A stretch of DNA of 7,641 nucleotides from Patescibacteria group bacterium (GCA_018971765.1 JAGXAA010000044.1:1-7641), one strand, 5' to 3'; numbered from the stretch's first letter, positions 1 through 5,932 are shown. Made by a program: numbers and translations. Notes: generated by a model not told the origin, from the sequence alone.

Positions 1-1
1 A

Positions 2-115
2 AAATTAGGAGTTGTCTTTATGAGGCTCTTGAAAAAAAATTTAGGGAAAGAAATAACTCCGGAAATCAGTGACTTGATGAAAAAAAGCGGTTTGCTTTGC
101 GGACTGCTCGTCTAA
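2..115 (+). CDS. C-terminal end of an unidentified gene, or a 31-residue small ORF
   Basis: The frame beginning at base 2 is open from the window edge to a TAA at 113-115 and reads as a basic, helix-like tail (KKNLGKEITPEISDLMKKSG in the middle). It stops 22 nt before a strong terminator, as expected for the last codons of a transcript. An alternative is a self-contained small ORF: AGGAG at 7-11 lies 8 nt before an ATG at 20, giving 31 residues. I do not recognise a family from this fragment, and the upstream sequence is needed to choose. Another frame (1-72) is also open but ends earlier and is less convincing. Confidence 0.4.
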   Translation, partial: KLGVVFMRLLKKNLGKEITPEISDLMKKSGLLCGLLV

Positions 116-137
116 ATTGCGTACAATCGCCCTCCCG

Positions 138-171
138 AAATAGGGAACTTTGTGAAAGTTCCCTATTTTTT
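138..171 (+). terminator. Rho-independent terminator of the upstream gene
   Basis: A perfect 14-bp stem (138-151 with 155-168) encloses the 3-nt loop GTG and runs into a T tract at 166-171. It follows the TAA at 115 by 22 nt. The next gene's -10 element starts only a few bases after the T tract, so terminator and promoter are packed back to back. Confidence 0.92.
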
Positions 172-172
172 A

Positions 173-181
173 TGATAAAAT
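173..181 (+). promoter_or_regulatory. Extended -10 promoter of the CAP-domain gene, leaderless type
   Basis: TGA-TAAAAT (TG at 173-174, hexamer 176-181) ends 6 nt before the ATG at 188, which places the expected transcription start on or beside the start codon. No convincing -35 exists upstream, because that position is inside the preceding terminator, and no Shine-Dalgarno sequence is present. Confidence 0.6.
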
Positions 182-187
182 GCGCTT

Positions 188-1060
188 ATGAAAAAACTTT
201 TGATTTCCGCCGTTATTTTCATTCCTTTTGTCGCTTTCGGATTTTATTTTTTAAAATCTTCCGGAATCAACGCGCCTGATATCGCGAATTATATCCAAGC
301 AACCTCCACTGAAAAGATTCTTGAGAAGATGGAGAATAAAATCTTGGAACTGCCGCCTATTTTAAGCGAAAAAGATTATCCGGAGTCGCGCCTTTCAATC
401 GGAGGAATACTAGACGAAACAAACAGACAAAGAAGAGAAAACGGATCTCTGTCGCCATTATCGGAAAATTCAAAACTCAATCAAATCGCAAGCATTAGAA
501 TCAAAGATATGTTCGCAAAAGAATATTTCGAACACAAATCGCCGACGGGGATAGGAGCGTCGAATATTGCGAGTGACATCGGGTATGAATTTATTTTAAT
601 CGGGGAAAATATAGCGCTGGGAAATTTTGGCGGCGATGAAGCTCTCGTGCATGCTTGGATGGACAGTCCCGGTCATAGAGCCAATATTTTGAATAAAAGA
701 TACACTGAGATAGGATTCGCGGCGGAAAGGGGATTATACAAAGGCAAGAAAGCGTGGCTCGCGGTTCAGATTTTCGGACGCCCCCTCCGTCTTTGCAACG
801 AGCCGAATTATTCCATAAAAAAAACAATAGATGAAGGAGAAAACAAGATGAGTTTGCTCGACATAAAAGCCAAGGCTTATTATTTTGAAATAATATCCAT
901 GGGAAAAGGGAAGATTGAAGTCGCCGAAGAATACAATAAAAAGGTCGGGCAATATAATGAAATCGTCGGGCAGATAAAGTTTTTAAGCGATGGAATAAAA
1001 AGTCTTATTGATAAATACAATGCTCAAGTAAAAGTTTTTAATGGTTGCGTTGAGAAGTGA
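188..1060 (+). CDS. CAP (SCP/PR-1/Tpx-1) domain protein, secreted or membrane-anchored
   Basis: The 290-residue product starts with MKK and a hydrophobic stretch at about 4-22, a signal peptide or uncleaved anchor with no lipobox. A CAP domain follows at about 72-198. It carries the family hallmarks EHKSP (H116), GENIALG (E140) and AWMDSPGHRANIL (H163), so the residues that line the CAP cavity are kept. Bacterial CAP domains (YkwD-like) act outside the membrane, and their biochemical role is mostly unknown. Residues about 213-290 form a charged, probably helical extension with no family I recognise; C203 and C287 flank it and could pair. The ATG at 188 is chosen because a -10 element sits 6 nt upstream and the signal sequence begins right there. 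The gene is monocistronic and converges on the yqeY-like gene 31 bp away. Family assignment is firm; function is not. Confidence 0.9.
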   Translation: MKKLLISAVIFIPFVAFGFYFLKSSGINAPDIANYIQATSTEKILEKMENKILELPPILSEKDYPESRLSIGGILDETNRQRRENGSLSPLSENSKLNQIASIRIKDMFAKEYFEHKSPTGIGASNIASDIGYEFILIGENIALGNFGGDEALVHAWMDSPGHRANILNKRYTEIGFAAERGLYKGKKAWLAVQIFGRPLRLCNEPNYSIKKTIDEGENKMSLLDIKAKAYYFEIISMGKGKIEVAEEYNKKVGQYNEIVGQIKFLSDGIKSLIDKYNAQVKVFNGCVEK

Positions 1061-1091
1061 TTTTGTCGATGGGTTAATTTTCGAGCGGTTT

Positions 1092-1544
1092 TTACAAAAA
1101 AAGACTTTCGGCGGCTTCTTTGACATCGGCGCCGTCGGCGAGACCGTTTAATTCTTTCATTGTCGCGCCGATAAGCTGGCCAATTTTTGATTTATCGGCA
1201 ATACCGAGCTTTTCTTTAACTTCAGCGACTTTTTTCTTCACATCTTCTTTGCTCATCATTTTTGGCAGATAAGTTTCAAGAATTTTAAGTTCCGCTTCCT
1301 CCGCTTCCGCCAAATCTTCGCGCCCGCCTCTTTTAAACTGATCCATTGAATCCTTTCTTTGCTTTACCGATCTTCTGATCACGGCGACGGCCTCCGCGTC
1401 CGACAGCTCTTCCTGCGGTCTTCTCTTTGTCGCGACCAGCTCGTTGGTAAAGGAGGCAAGAAGTCCGCGCAAGACAATCAAACGGACGGCATCCTTGGCG
1501 AGCATAGCCATTTTTATTTGTTCTTTTATTTGTTTTTGCAACAT
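1092..1544 (-). CDS. yqeY: GatB/YqeY domain-containing protein
   Basis: The product has 150 residues, the normal length for stand-alone YqeY proteins. It shows the family pattern throughout: an N-terminal helix with MLAKDAVRLIVLRGLLASF (about 14-32), the central VIRRSVKQRKDSMDQFKRGG (55-74) followed by REDLAEAEEAELKILETYLP, and the C-terminal tail-domain segment GQLIGATMKELNGLADGADV (122-141). The C-terminal part resembles the tRNA-binding tail of GatB, the amidotransferase subunit that converts Glu-tRNA(Gln) to Gln-tRNA(Gln). YqeY itself has no established reaction, and being alone here says nothing about amidotransfer. The start is the first ATG after a TATAAT. An in-frame ATG 11 codons later (12th residue) is possible but would cut the first helix. 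It is divergent from rmuC across a 280-bp spacer. Confidence 0.9.
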   Translation of the reverse strand: MLQKQIKEQIKMAMLAKDAVRLIVLRGLLASFTNELVATKRRPQEELSDAEAVAVIRRSVKQRKDSMDQFKRGGREDLAEAEEAELKILETYLPKMMSKEDVKKKVAEVKEKLGIADKSKIGQLIGATMKELNGLADGADVKEAAESLFL

Positions 1545-1558
1545 ATTTTTATTAGAAG

Positions 1559-1564
1559 ATTATA
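1559..1564 (-). promoter_or_regulatory. -10 element of the yqeY-like gene
   Basis: A perfect TATAAT on the minus strand lies 14 nt upstream of the ATG, which predicts a leader of only about 7 nt. No Shine-Dalgarno sequence and no good -35 are visible. Confidence 0.5.
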
Positions 1565-1633
1565 GATTTTAGGCAGTGGTTTTAAGTTTTCAGAAAAACA
1601 AGAATAGAAGAAAATATATTTCACATTTTTATT

Positions 1634-1738
1634 TGAATTACGAAACGGAAAAATTTACAGTCTGGTTGAGCAAAAACACCTTAAGAGACAGAGAGTTTTT
1701 GCGACCCGAGGACTTAAATTTTTCCGTTTCGTAATTCA
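1634..1738. repeat. 105-bp element with perfect 24-bp terminal inverted repeats
   Basis: The arms at 1634-1657 and 1715-1738 are perfect reverse complements over 24 bp. The left arm begins TGAATTACGAAACGG and the right arm ends CCGTTTCGTAATTCA. Inside is a second, 8-bp inverted repeat, GCAAAAAC (1670-1677) with GTTTTTGC (1695-1702), so the whole unit could fold as a long cruciform or hairpin with a branched top. It lies in the spacer between the divergent yqeY-like and rmuC genes and holds no convincing ORF. No clear target-site duplication flanks it. It could be a MITE- or REP-like element, a protein-binding palindrome, or a folded RNA domain; the sequence alone does not decide. Shorter pieces of the arms recur at 2922-2943 and 6452-6546. 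Confidence 0.85.
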
Positions 1739-1809
1739 TAAATTTTTCTTTTTCCTGCAAAACCTGTCTCCGCAACCTTTCAATAATACTATCACAATCG
1801 CGTTTAGAT

Positions 1810-1818
1810 TGGTATAAT
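1810..1818 (+). promoter_or_regulatory. Extended -10 promoter of rmuC, leaderless type
   Basis: TGG-TATAAT (hexamer 1813-1818) ends exactly 6 nt before the ATG at 1825, so transcription should start on the A of the start codon. There is no Shine-Dalgarno sequence and no good -35. Confidence 0.72.
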
Positions 1819-1824
1819 AGCCGA

Positions 1825-2892
1825 ATGTCCAACCAATTGATTGCAATCTTATTGATAATTCTTTTTCTTATTGGCATTTTCAATATTTTTTTAATCCGAT
1901 TTGCCCTTAGAAGAAGAGGGGAGTCAAAAAAAGAGTCTGATGAGACGGGCTTCAAGCTTATTCTTGAGCAGGTTAACGAATTGACGAGAACCGTCGACCG
2001 TAAGCTCGGGGAGTCATCGAAGCAAATGAACGAATCGATGCGTTATCAGTCGGTTGAATCGTCAAAAATTATCAGGGACATTACCGAACGGCTCACTCGC
2101 CTTGACGAAACAAACAAGCAGGTCGTGTCTTTCGCCGATCAGCTCCAATCTCTTCAGGATATTTTGAAAAATCCGAAACAGCGCGGAATTCTCGGAGAAT
2201 ATTATCTGGAAACATTGCTTAGAAATGTTTTGCCCCCGGGCAGTTACAAAATGCAATATCCTTTTAAAGACGGCACGATAGTGGACGCGGCAGTTTTTGT
2301 CAAAGATAAAATCATACCAATTGATTCAAAATTCTCTCTGGAAAATTACAATCGTTTGAGCGAAGAGAAAGATTCGGCTGAAAGAGAAAAGCTGGAAAAA
2401 GCTTTCAAGGCCGACCTCAAAAACAGGATTGATGAAACTTCTAAATACGTCAAGCCCTCCGAAGGAACGATGGATTTCGCTTTCATGTTCATTCCTCACG
2501 AAGCCATTTATTACGATTTGCTGGTGGCTCAAGTCGGAGCTGTTAAAGTAAACACGAGAGATTTGATTGAATACGCGTTCAAAGAAAAGCATGTCATTAT
2601 CGTGTCGCCGACATCTTTCCTTGCCTATTTACAGACAGTTCTGCAGGGCTTGAAAGCTTTGCAGATAGAGGAGTCGGCGAAAGAAATAAGAAAAAATGTC
2701 GAGGATCTGCAAAAGCATTTGAGAAGCTACGAAGAGTATCATCAAAAACTCGGCAATTCTTTGACGACGACAGTCAATCATTTCAACGCGTCCGGCAAAG
2801 AGTTTAAAAAAATTGATAAGGATGTAATGAGAATAACCGGCATTACTTCCTCGTTTGAGGCTCTGCCGATAGATAAGCCGGAGGAAGAATAA
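1825..2892 (+). CDS. rmuC: DNA recombination protein RmuC
   Basis: The 355-residue product has the standard RmuC layout: an N-terminal membrane segment (about 4-27) followed by Arg residues that point to a cytoplasmic body, a coiled coil (about 40-112), a nuclease-like core (about 115-290) and a C-terminal helical tail. The core has RGILGEYYLETLL (120-132), IVDAAVFVKDKIIPIDSKFS (152-171), FMFIPHEAIYYDLL (220-233) and IIVSPTSFLAYLQTVLQGLK (258-277). D154 with D167-x-K169 fits the PD-(D/E)XK-type active site proposed for the family. In E. coli, RmuC limits rearrangements at inverted repeats; the mechanism is unsettled. The ATG at 1825 is fixed by the TATAAT 6 nt upstream. The gene is followed after 68 bp by mpg on the same strand, which could form a small DNA-maintenance unit, although mpg also has its own possible -10. 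Confidence 0.94.
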   Translation: MSNQLIAILLIILFLIGIFNIFLIRFALRRRGESKKESDETGFKLILEQVNELTRTVDRKLGESSKQMNESMRYQSVESSKIIRDITERLTRLDETNKQVVSFADQLQSLQDILKNPKQRGILGEYYLETLLRNVLPPGSYKMQYPFKDGTIVDAAVFVKDKIIPIDSKFSLENYNRLSEEKDSAEREKLEKAFKADLKNRIDETSKYVKPSEGTMDFAFMFIPHEAIYYDLLVAQVGAVKVNTRDLIEYAFKEKHVIIVSPTSFLAYLQTVLQGLKALQIEESAKEIRKNVEDLQKHLRSYEEYHQKLGNSLTTTVNHFNASGKEFKKIDKDVMRITGITSSFEALPIDKPEEE

Positions 2893-2921
2893 AAAATATT
2901 TGAATTGCCCAACCCGTCATG

Positions 2922-2943
2922 AATTTTTCCGTTTCGCGATTCA
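2922..2943 (+). repeat. Single-arm copy of the 24-bp inverted-repeat sequence
   Basis: These 22 bases match the right arm of the element at 1715-1738 at all but two adjacent positions (CG here, TA there), in the same orientation. No matching left arm is seen; only TGAAT at 2901-2905 could pair with the terminal ATTCA. The copy sits between rmuC and mpg and ends just at the mpg Shine-Dalgarno-like sequence. Confidence 0.7.
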
Positions 2944-2960
2944 AGGAGATAAAATCAAAT

Positions 2961-3482
2961 ATGAGAAAAATATTAGGCAAGAAATTTTTTGAAAGAGACA
3001 CATTTGAGGCGGCGGAGGATCTGCTCGGAAAATATTTAGTGAGAAGATTGGGAGATAAGGAAATCGCGCTTAAGATAAATGAAGTGGAAGCTTATGACGG
3101 ATTTGAGGACAAAGCGTCTCACGCTCATACAGGAAAGACGGAGAGAAACAAGGTAATGTTCGGCGAGGCTGGAAATTTGTATGTTTATCTTACCTACGGA
3201 ATGCACAATATGCTGAATATCGTGACGAACAAAAAAGATTATCCCGCGGCGATTTTGATAAGAGGCGCCGGTGAGATAAATGGTCCGGGCAGACTTACGA
3301 GATTTTTAAAAATAGACAGAAAGTTAAACGGCAAAAATACTTCCGTCAAAACAGGCCTTTGGTTTGAAGACAGGGGAGAGCGGGCGAACAAGAGGAAAAC
3401 AAAGCGGACTGCCAGAATAGGAGTTGGCGGCGCCGGTCCGATTTGGTCGGAAAAAGATTATCGATTCATATTGATTGATTGA
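2961..3482 (+). CDS. mpg: 3-methyladenine DNA glycosylase (AAG/MPG family)
   Basis: This base-excision repair enzyme removes alkylated purines such as 3-methyladenine and hypoxanthine from DNA. The 173-residue product carries the family signatures: INEVEAYDG with the catalytic Glu (E43) and Y45, the EDKASHAHTG segment with H54, NLYVYLTYGMHNMLNIVTN (72-90) with Tyr residues for base stacking and N86, LIRGAGE (R101) and GPGRLTRFLKID (108-119). It is slightly shorter than the usual 190-200 residues, mainly in the linkers. I chose the ATG at 2961 over an in-frame ATG at 2919. AAGGAG ends 12 nt before 2961, TAAAAT lies 5 nt before it, and the extra 14 residues would be encoded by the repeat copy at 2922-2943 and have no place in the family. 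It follows rmuC by 68 bp. The cupin gene converges on it with 16 bp between them. Confidence 0.93.
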   Translation: MRKILGKKFFERDTFEAAEDLLGKYLVRRLGDKEIALKINEVEAYDGFEDKASHAHTGKTERNKVMFGEAGNLYVYLTYGMHNMLNIVTNKKDYPAAILIRGAGEINGPGRLTRFLKIDRKLNGKNTSVKTGLWFEDRGERANKRKTKRTARIGVGGAGPIWSEKDYRFILID

Positions 3483-3498
3483 TAAATTAGAAAAATCC

Positions 3499-3834
3499 TT
3501 ATGATCTTATCATTGTCAAAAGCATTTTCAATTTCCTCAGCGCTTTTACGGAATGCGGCTCGCCTGCAGGCATAATTATCACTTCTTTTTCTTTTAGAAG
3601 ATGGCTTTTTCCGGAGAGTTTTACTTCAGCTTCTCCTTCCAGCACATGAAGGATGGCATCATAAGGCGCGGTATGTTCGCTTAATCCTTCGTTTTCATCA
3701 AACGCGAACACCGTAATGCTGCCATTAGTCTTTTTGATTATTTCGCGGCTTACCACCGATCCGTCTTGATAAGCTATAAGATCGGATGGATTAATTGCTT
3801 GCGCCTCCGTATTTTTTGAAATTTTATTTTCCAT
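3499..3834 (-). CDS. Small single-domain cupin protein
   Basis: The product has 111 residues from the ATG at 3834. The conserved beta-barrel runs from about residue 38 to 108. Motif 1 is GLSEHTAPYDAILHVLEGEAE (50-70, H54 and H63) and motif 2 is KEKEVIIMPAGEPHSVKA (81-98, H94). The second His of the usual HxH in motif 1 is absent (H-T-A), so metal binding may rest on H54, H94 and neighbours, or may be altered. Small cupins of this kind range from enzymes to sugar or effector binders, so no substrate can be named. A GTG 11 codons upstream (3867) is in frame, but it lies only 2 nt from a TATTAT, making it an unlikely start. The promoter is either that TATTAT (3870-3875) or TATCAT (3848-3853). 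The gene converges on mpg and diverges from the DedA gene. Confidence 0.83.
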   Translation of the reverse strand: MENKISKNTEAQAINPSDLIAYQDGSVVSREIIKKTNGSITVFAFDENEGLSEHTAPYDAILHVLEGEAEVKLSGKSHLLKEKEVIIMPAGEPHSVKALRKLKMLLTMIRS

Positions 3835-3926
3835 AATTTTTTGCTTAATGATAAAAATCCATTTCACTGATAATACGATAAAATTTAGCAGTTTAAATCT
3901 TTAAAGGCAAGAAATCAGCCGTTATT

Positions 3927-3954
3927 TTGCGATGGTCATTATTTCGCGTATAAT
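3927..3954 (+). promoter_or_regulatory. Promoter of the DedA-family gene, leaderless type
   Basis: TTGCGA (3927-3932), a 16-nt spacer and a perfect TATAAT (3949-3954) end exactly 6 nt before the ATG at 3961. No Shine-Dalgarno sequence is present. This is the only one of the 6-nt-gap promoters with both a perfect -10 and a good -35. Confidence 0.75.
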
Positions 3955-3960
3955 GGTTTT

Positions 3961-4530
3961 ATGTCGCTTATTTCATTCATTATTTCTTACGGTTATATCG
4001 CGGTTTTTTTCGGAGGGATATTTGAGGGCGAAGCCGTCTTGATTTTAGGAGGCCTCGCGGCGTACGGAGGTTTTCTGAAATTGCCGCTTGTCCTTTTTTT
4101 CGCTCTCATAGGCGCGATGGTGAGCGACTGGTCTTGGTTTTTTGCCGGAAGACACAAGGGCAAAAAATTGATTGAAAAGTGGCCAAAGCTGAAGAATCTT
4201 ATGTTAAAACCGCAAAAGCATATTGACAAAAGGGCGGCATTTCTGTCCTTCGCCCTTCGTTTTATGTATGGCTTCCGAACCATTGTCCCTTTAAGTCTTG
4301 GAATGTCAACAATAAAGACGCCGGTCTTCCTTTTCTTTAACTCTCTGGGATTGATGTGCTGGGTGTTGAGCGTCGGAATCGCCGGTTATTTTTTCGGAGA
4401 CATTATGGAAATTTTCTTAGGAAGATTAAAACGATATGAATTCAAGATTATTATTTTCACGTTTATCGGAGCAATGGCAATTTACGTCATTTACAGTCTT
4501 ATAAAGTATCTGCTGAAAAAAACATTTTAA
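3961..4530 (+). CDS. DedA-family (SNARE-associated/VTT domain) inner membrane protein
   Basis: The 189-residue polytopic protein has hydrophobic segments at about 4-34, 41-62, 122-147 and 163-185, and two re-entrant-type regions typical of the family. Diagnostic motifs are FEGEAVLILGG with acidic E22/E24, GAMVSDWSWFFAGRHKGKKL (51-70; D56, R64) and RFMYGFRTIVPLSLGMSTI (100-118) with R100 and R106. These conserved acidic and basic residues are needed for function in studied members. DedA proteins are linked to proton-motive-force homeostasis and drug resistance, and some members flip undecaprenyl phosphate carrier lipid across the membrane; which role applies here is not visible. The start is fixed by the promoter 6 nt upstream. 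It lies 58 bp before rplI, with no terminator seen between, so read-through is possible. Confidence 0.92.
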   Translation: MSLISFIISYGYIAVFFGGIFEGEAVLILGGLAAYGGFLKLPLVLFFALIGAMVSDWSWFFAGRHKGKKLIEKWPKLKNLMLKPQKHIDKRAAFLSFALRFMYGFRTIVPLSLGMSTIKTPVFLFFNSLGLMCWVLSVGIAGYFFGDIMEIFLGRLKRYEFKIIIFTFIGAMAIYVIYSLIKYLLKKTF

Positions 4531-4553
4531 TGTTTAAAATCGGTATTAATAAA

Positions 4554-4582
4554 TTGAATTTAAATTTGAATTATGTTAATCT
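4554..4582 (+). promoter_or_regulatory. Candidate promoter of rplI within a short tandem repeat
   Basis: TTGAAT (4554-4559), a 17-nt spacer with TG at 4574-4575, and TAATCT (4577-4582) end 6 nt before the ATG at 4589. The -10 is weak (3 of 6), but the spacing matches the other genes here. The -35 is part of an imperfect tandem pair, TAAATTGAATT (4550-4560) and TAAATTTGAATT (4561-4572). No Shine-Dalgarno sequence is present. Confidence 0.4.
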
Positions 4583-4588
4583 GAAAAC

Positions 4589-5038
4589 ATGAAAATAATA
4601 CTTTTGAAAGATGTAAAAGGGCTGGGCAAAAAATATGATTTTAAAGAAGCCAAAGACGGCCACGCTTTGAACCTGCTTATACCTCAAGGGTTGGCGGTCC
4701 GCGCGACGGATAAGAATATTAAGGAGATTGGAATTAAAAAGAAAAATGATCTTGAGCGCCTCAAAATCCAAGAAGATCTTTTGATAATGAATTTGAAAGA
4801 ATTAGACGGTATTAAGATTGAGATGACGGAAAAAGCCAACGAAAAAGGACATCTTTTTGCCAGCATACGCAAGGAGCAAATTATCCCCGAAATAAAAAAG
4901 CAAGCTAAAATCGATATGTTGCCCGAATTTGTAATTCTTGAAAAACCCATCAAAGAAGTCGGCGAGCACGAAATCTCCGTCAAGGTTGCGGATAAAACAA
5001 TTAAATTTAAGCTTGTTATTAAAGGATCTGTAGTTTAG
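4589..5038 (+). CDS. rplI: Large-subunit ribosomal protein bL9
   Basis: The 149-residue product is full length for bL9. The N-terminal rRNA-binding domain (1-40) reads MKIILLKDVKGLGKKYDFKE, then DGHALNLLIPQGLAVRAT, matching the family signature. A long connecting helix (about 41-75) and a C-terminal domain (about 78-147) follow, with GHLFASIRKEQI in place of the common GKLFGSVT and a closing beta strand TIKFKLVI. bL9 sits at the base of the L1 stalk, reaches out from the ribosome and helps maintain frame and spacing between ribosomes. The usual neighbours (rpsF, ssb, rpsR) are absent here. Several CPR lineages are reported to lack bL9, so its presence narrows the taxonomy. No Shine-Dalgarno sequence precedes the ATG. 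Confidence 0.95.
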   Translation: MKIILLKDVKGLGKKYDFKEAKDGHALNLLIPQGLAVRATDKNIKEIGIKKKNDLERLKIQEDLLIMNLKELDGIKIEMTEKANEKGHLFASIRKEQIIPEIKKQAKIDMLPEFVILEKPIKEVGEHEISVKVADKTIKFKLVIKGSVV

Positions 5039-5042
5039 CGCC

Positions 5043-5071
5043 TTGCAAATAACATCTAAATTATGTATATT
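5043..5071 (+). promoter_or_regulatory. Promoter of the 154-residue protein gene
   Basis: TTGCAA (5043-5048), a 17-nt spacer and TATATT (5066-5071) predict a start near 5078 and a leader of about 53 nt. It begins just 4 nt after the rplI stop codon, so the next gene is independently transcribed rather than part of an rplI operon. Confidence 0.6.
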
Positions 5072-5131
5072 ATTTTTCAGATAAAGTCATTTTAAATCGA
5101 TTTTAAGTATTTTTTAAGAAAGGAGTTATAA

Positions 5132-5596
5132 ATGTCTAAAGTTGATCTCTCTGAATTAGGCACTTTACGCAGGTTGTCATTGTTATCCAACAAAGTTGTT
5201 CTTATACTCTTAAAATACCAGCGCGGAGAACAGCTGATTGAAAAAGAGAAAGAGGCATTATTGAGAGGCAAGGATTTAATACTTGATAAATTAGCAAAAT
5301 TCGCAAAATTAATAGAAGGAGAAAAAATAGAAAATGAGTCAGGGCTGTGGCAAGGAATGAAACTTTATGGTTATGCCCTCGTCGCTCTAGAAATTTTTAA
5401 AGACGATGTTTATTACAAGAATGTAGTTTTTAATTCGTCGGAATTAAAAACTTCAAAATTATTTAAAGAATTATCGGCAGAAATTGATAATATTGCCACA
5501 TGCAATGAGCCGATATGTTCAGGTAAACACTCAAAAGAATTTTTTAAAGCGTTTGAAGAACAGATTAGGCCTCATCAAGTATCCTTTTGGCGATAG
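5132..5596 (+). CDS. Hypothetical helical protein, 154 residues
   Basis: I do not recognise a family. The product is charged and looks almost wholly helical: an amphipathic N-terminal part (about 8-30, with VVLILLKY), a Lys/Glu-rich helix pair (33-65), a more hydrophobic helix around GLWQGMKLYGYALVALEIF (71-89) and a C-terminal region with C124-NEPI-C129 and H133, which could bind a metal but is too little to claim it. There is no signal peptide or membrane segment. It is a strongly supported gene: AAAGGAG at 5119-5125 lies 6 nt from the ATG, a promoter lies further up, and a hairpin follows directly after the stop. Unlike most genes here it has a leader and a Shine-Dalgarno sequence. It lies between two ribosomal protein genes, which does not by itself imply a ribosomal role. 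Confidence 0.85.
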   Translation: MSKVDLSELGTLRRLSLLSNKVVLILLKYQRGEQLIEKEKEALLRGKDLILDKLAKFAKLIEGEKIENESGLWQGMKLYGYALVALEIFKDDVYYKNVVFNSSELKTSKLFKELSAEIDNIATCNEPICSGKHSKEFFKAFEEQIRPHQVSFWR

Positions 5597-5599
5597 TCA

Positions 5600-5635
5600 A
5601 ACCCCTCAATTTCGCACTTGCGAACTTGAGGGGTT
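5600..5635. terminator. Long hairpin between converging genes, possible terminator for both
   Basis: AACCCCTCAA (5600-5609) pairs with TTGAGGGGTT (5626-5635), and TTCGC (5611-5615) pairs with GCGAA (5620-5624). With one mismatch between them this makes a 15-bp stem capped by ACTT. It starts 3 nt after one stop codon and ends 24 nt before the rpmA stop on the other strand. Neither side has a real T tract (three T on the minus strand, none directly on the plus strand), so it may terminate poorly or protect RNA 3' ends instead. Confidence 0.65.
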
Positions 5636-5659
5636 AAAAGTTTAATTAAGATTGACTTT

Positions 5660-5932
5660 CTACTTAACACTCACAATCTTCTTTACCGACCACGATGAAT
5701 CATAGTTTCCTTTTCTTTTCTCTTTATATTCAACTTTGCCGTCTTTGAGGGCGAAAAGAGTGTGGTCTTTGCCGATACCGACATTTTGACCAGCCAGGAT
5801 GTTTCGCCCTTTTTGGCGCACCAAAATAGAACCGACCTTAGCCGTTTCCCCCGCGTAGAGCTTTATTCCGAGATACCTCGGATTGGAATCTCTGCCGTTT
5901 TTTGATACTCCTGCCGCTTTTTTTGTTGCCAT
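5660..5932 (-). CDS. rpmA: Large-subunit ribosomal protein bL27
   Basis: The product has 90 residues, normal for bL27. It shows the N-terminal tail that reaches the peptidyl transferase centre (MATKKAAGVSKNGRDS, against the usual MAHKKAGGSTRNGRDS), then RYLGIKLYAGE (19-29), GSILVRQKG (34-42), the signature GQNVGIGKDHTLFALKDGKV (48-67) and a basic C-terminus. The tail begins directly with the mature sequence, so the N-terminal processing seen in Firmicutes is not expected. It is normally found behind rplU and often before obg; here it stands alone. The ATG at 5932 has no Shine-Dalgarno sequence but has TTAAAT 6 nt upstream. It diverges from the next gene with only 41 bp between the two start codons. 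Confidence 0.96.
   Translation of the reverse strand: MATKKAAGVSKNGRDSNPRYLGIKLYAGETAKVGSILVRQKGRNILAGQNVGIGKDHTLFALKDGKVEYKEKRKGNYDSSWSVKKIVSVK

Noticed and set aside
97..279. 60-codon plus-strand ORF spanning the terminator and the start of the CAP gene
   Set aside because: It runs through a perfect terminator hairpin and overlaps the CAP signal peptide in another frame.
1061..1091. Possible terminator between the converging CAP and yqeY-like genes
   Set aside because: Only a 4-bp TCGA pair is visible and no stem adjoins a T tract.
1638..1955. 105-codon minus-strand ORF across the inverted-repeat element and the start of rmuC
   Set aside because: It overlaps the N-terminus of the firmly identified rmuC and its promoter, its C-terminal part is translated repeat sequence, and it has no start signals.
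2919..2960. Upstream ATG giving mpg 14 extra residues
   Set aside because: The extension is encoded by a dispersed repeat arm and lies before the Shine-Dalgarno-like and -10-like signals that suit the ATG at 2961.
3835..3867. GTG start adding 11 residues to the cupin, and a five-codon ORF (ATG at 3862) in its leader
   Set aside because: The GTG is only 2 nt from a TATTAT, too close to be on the transcript. The five-codon ORF has no Shine-Dalgarno sequence, and nothing distinguishes it from chance.
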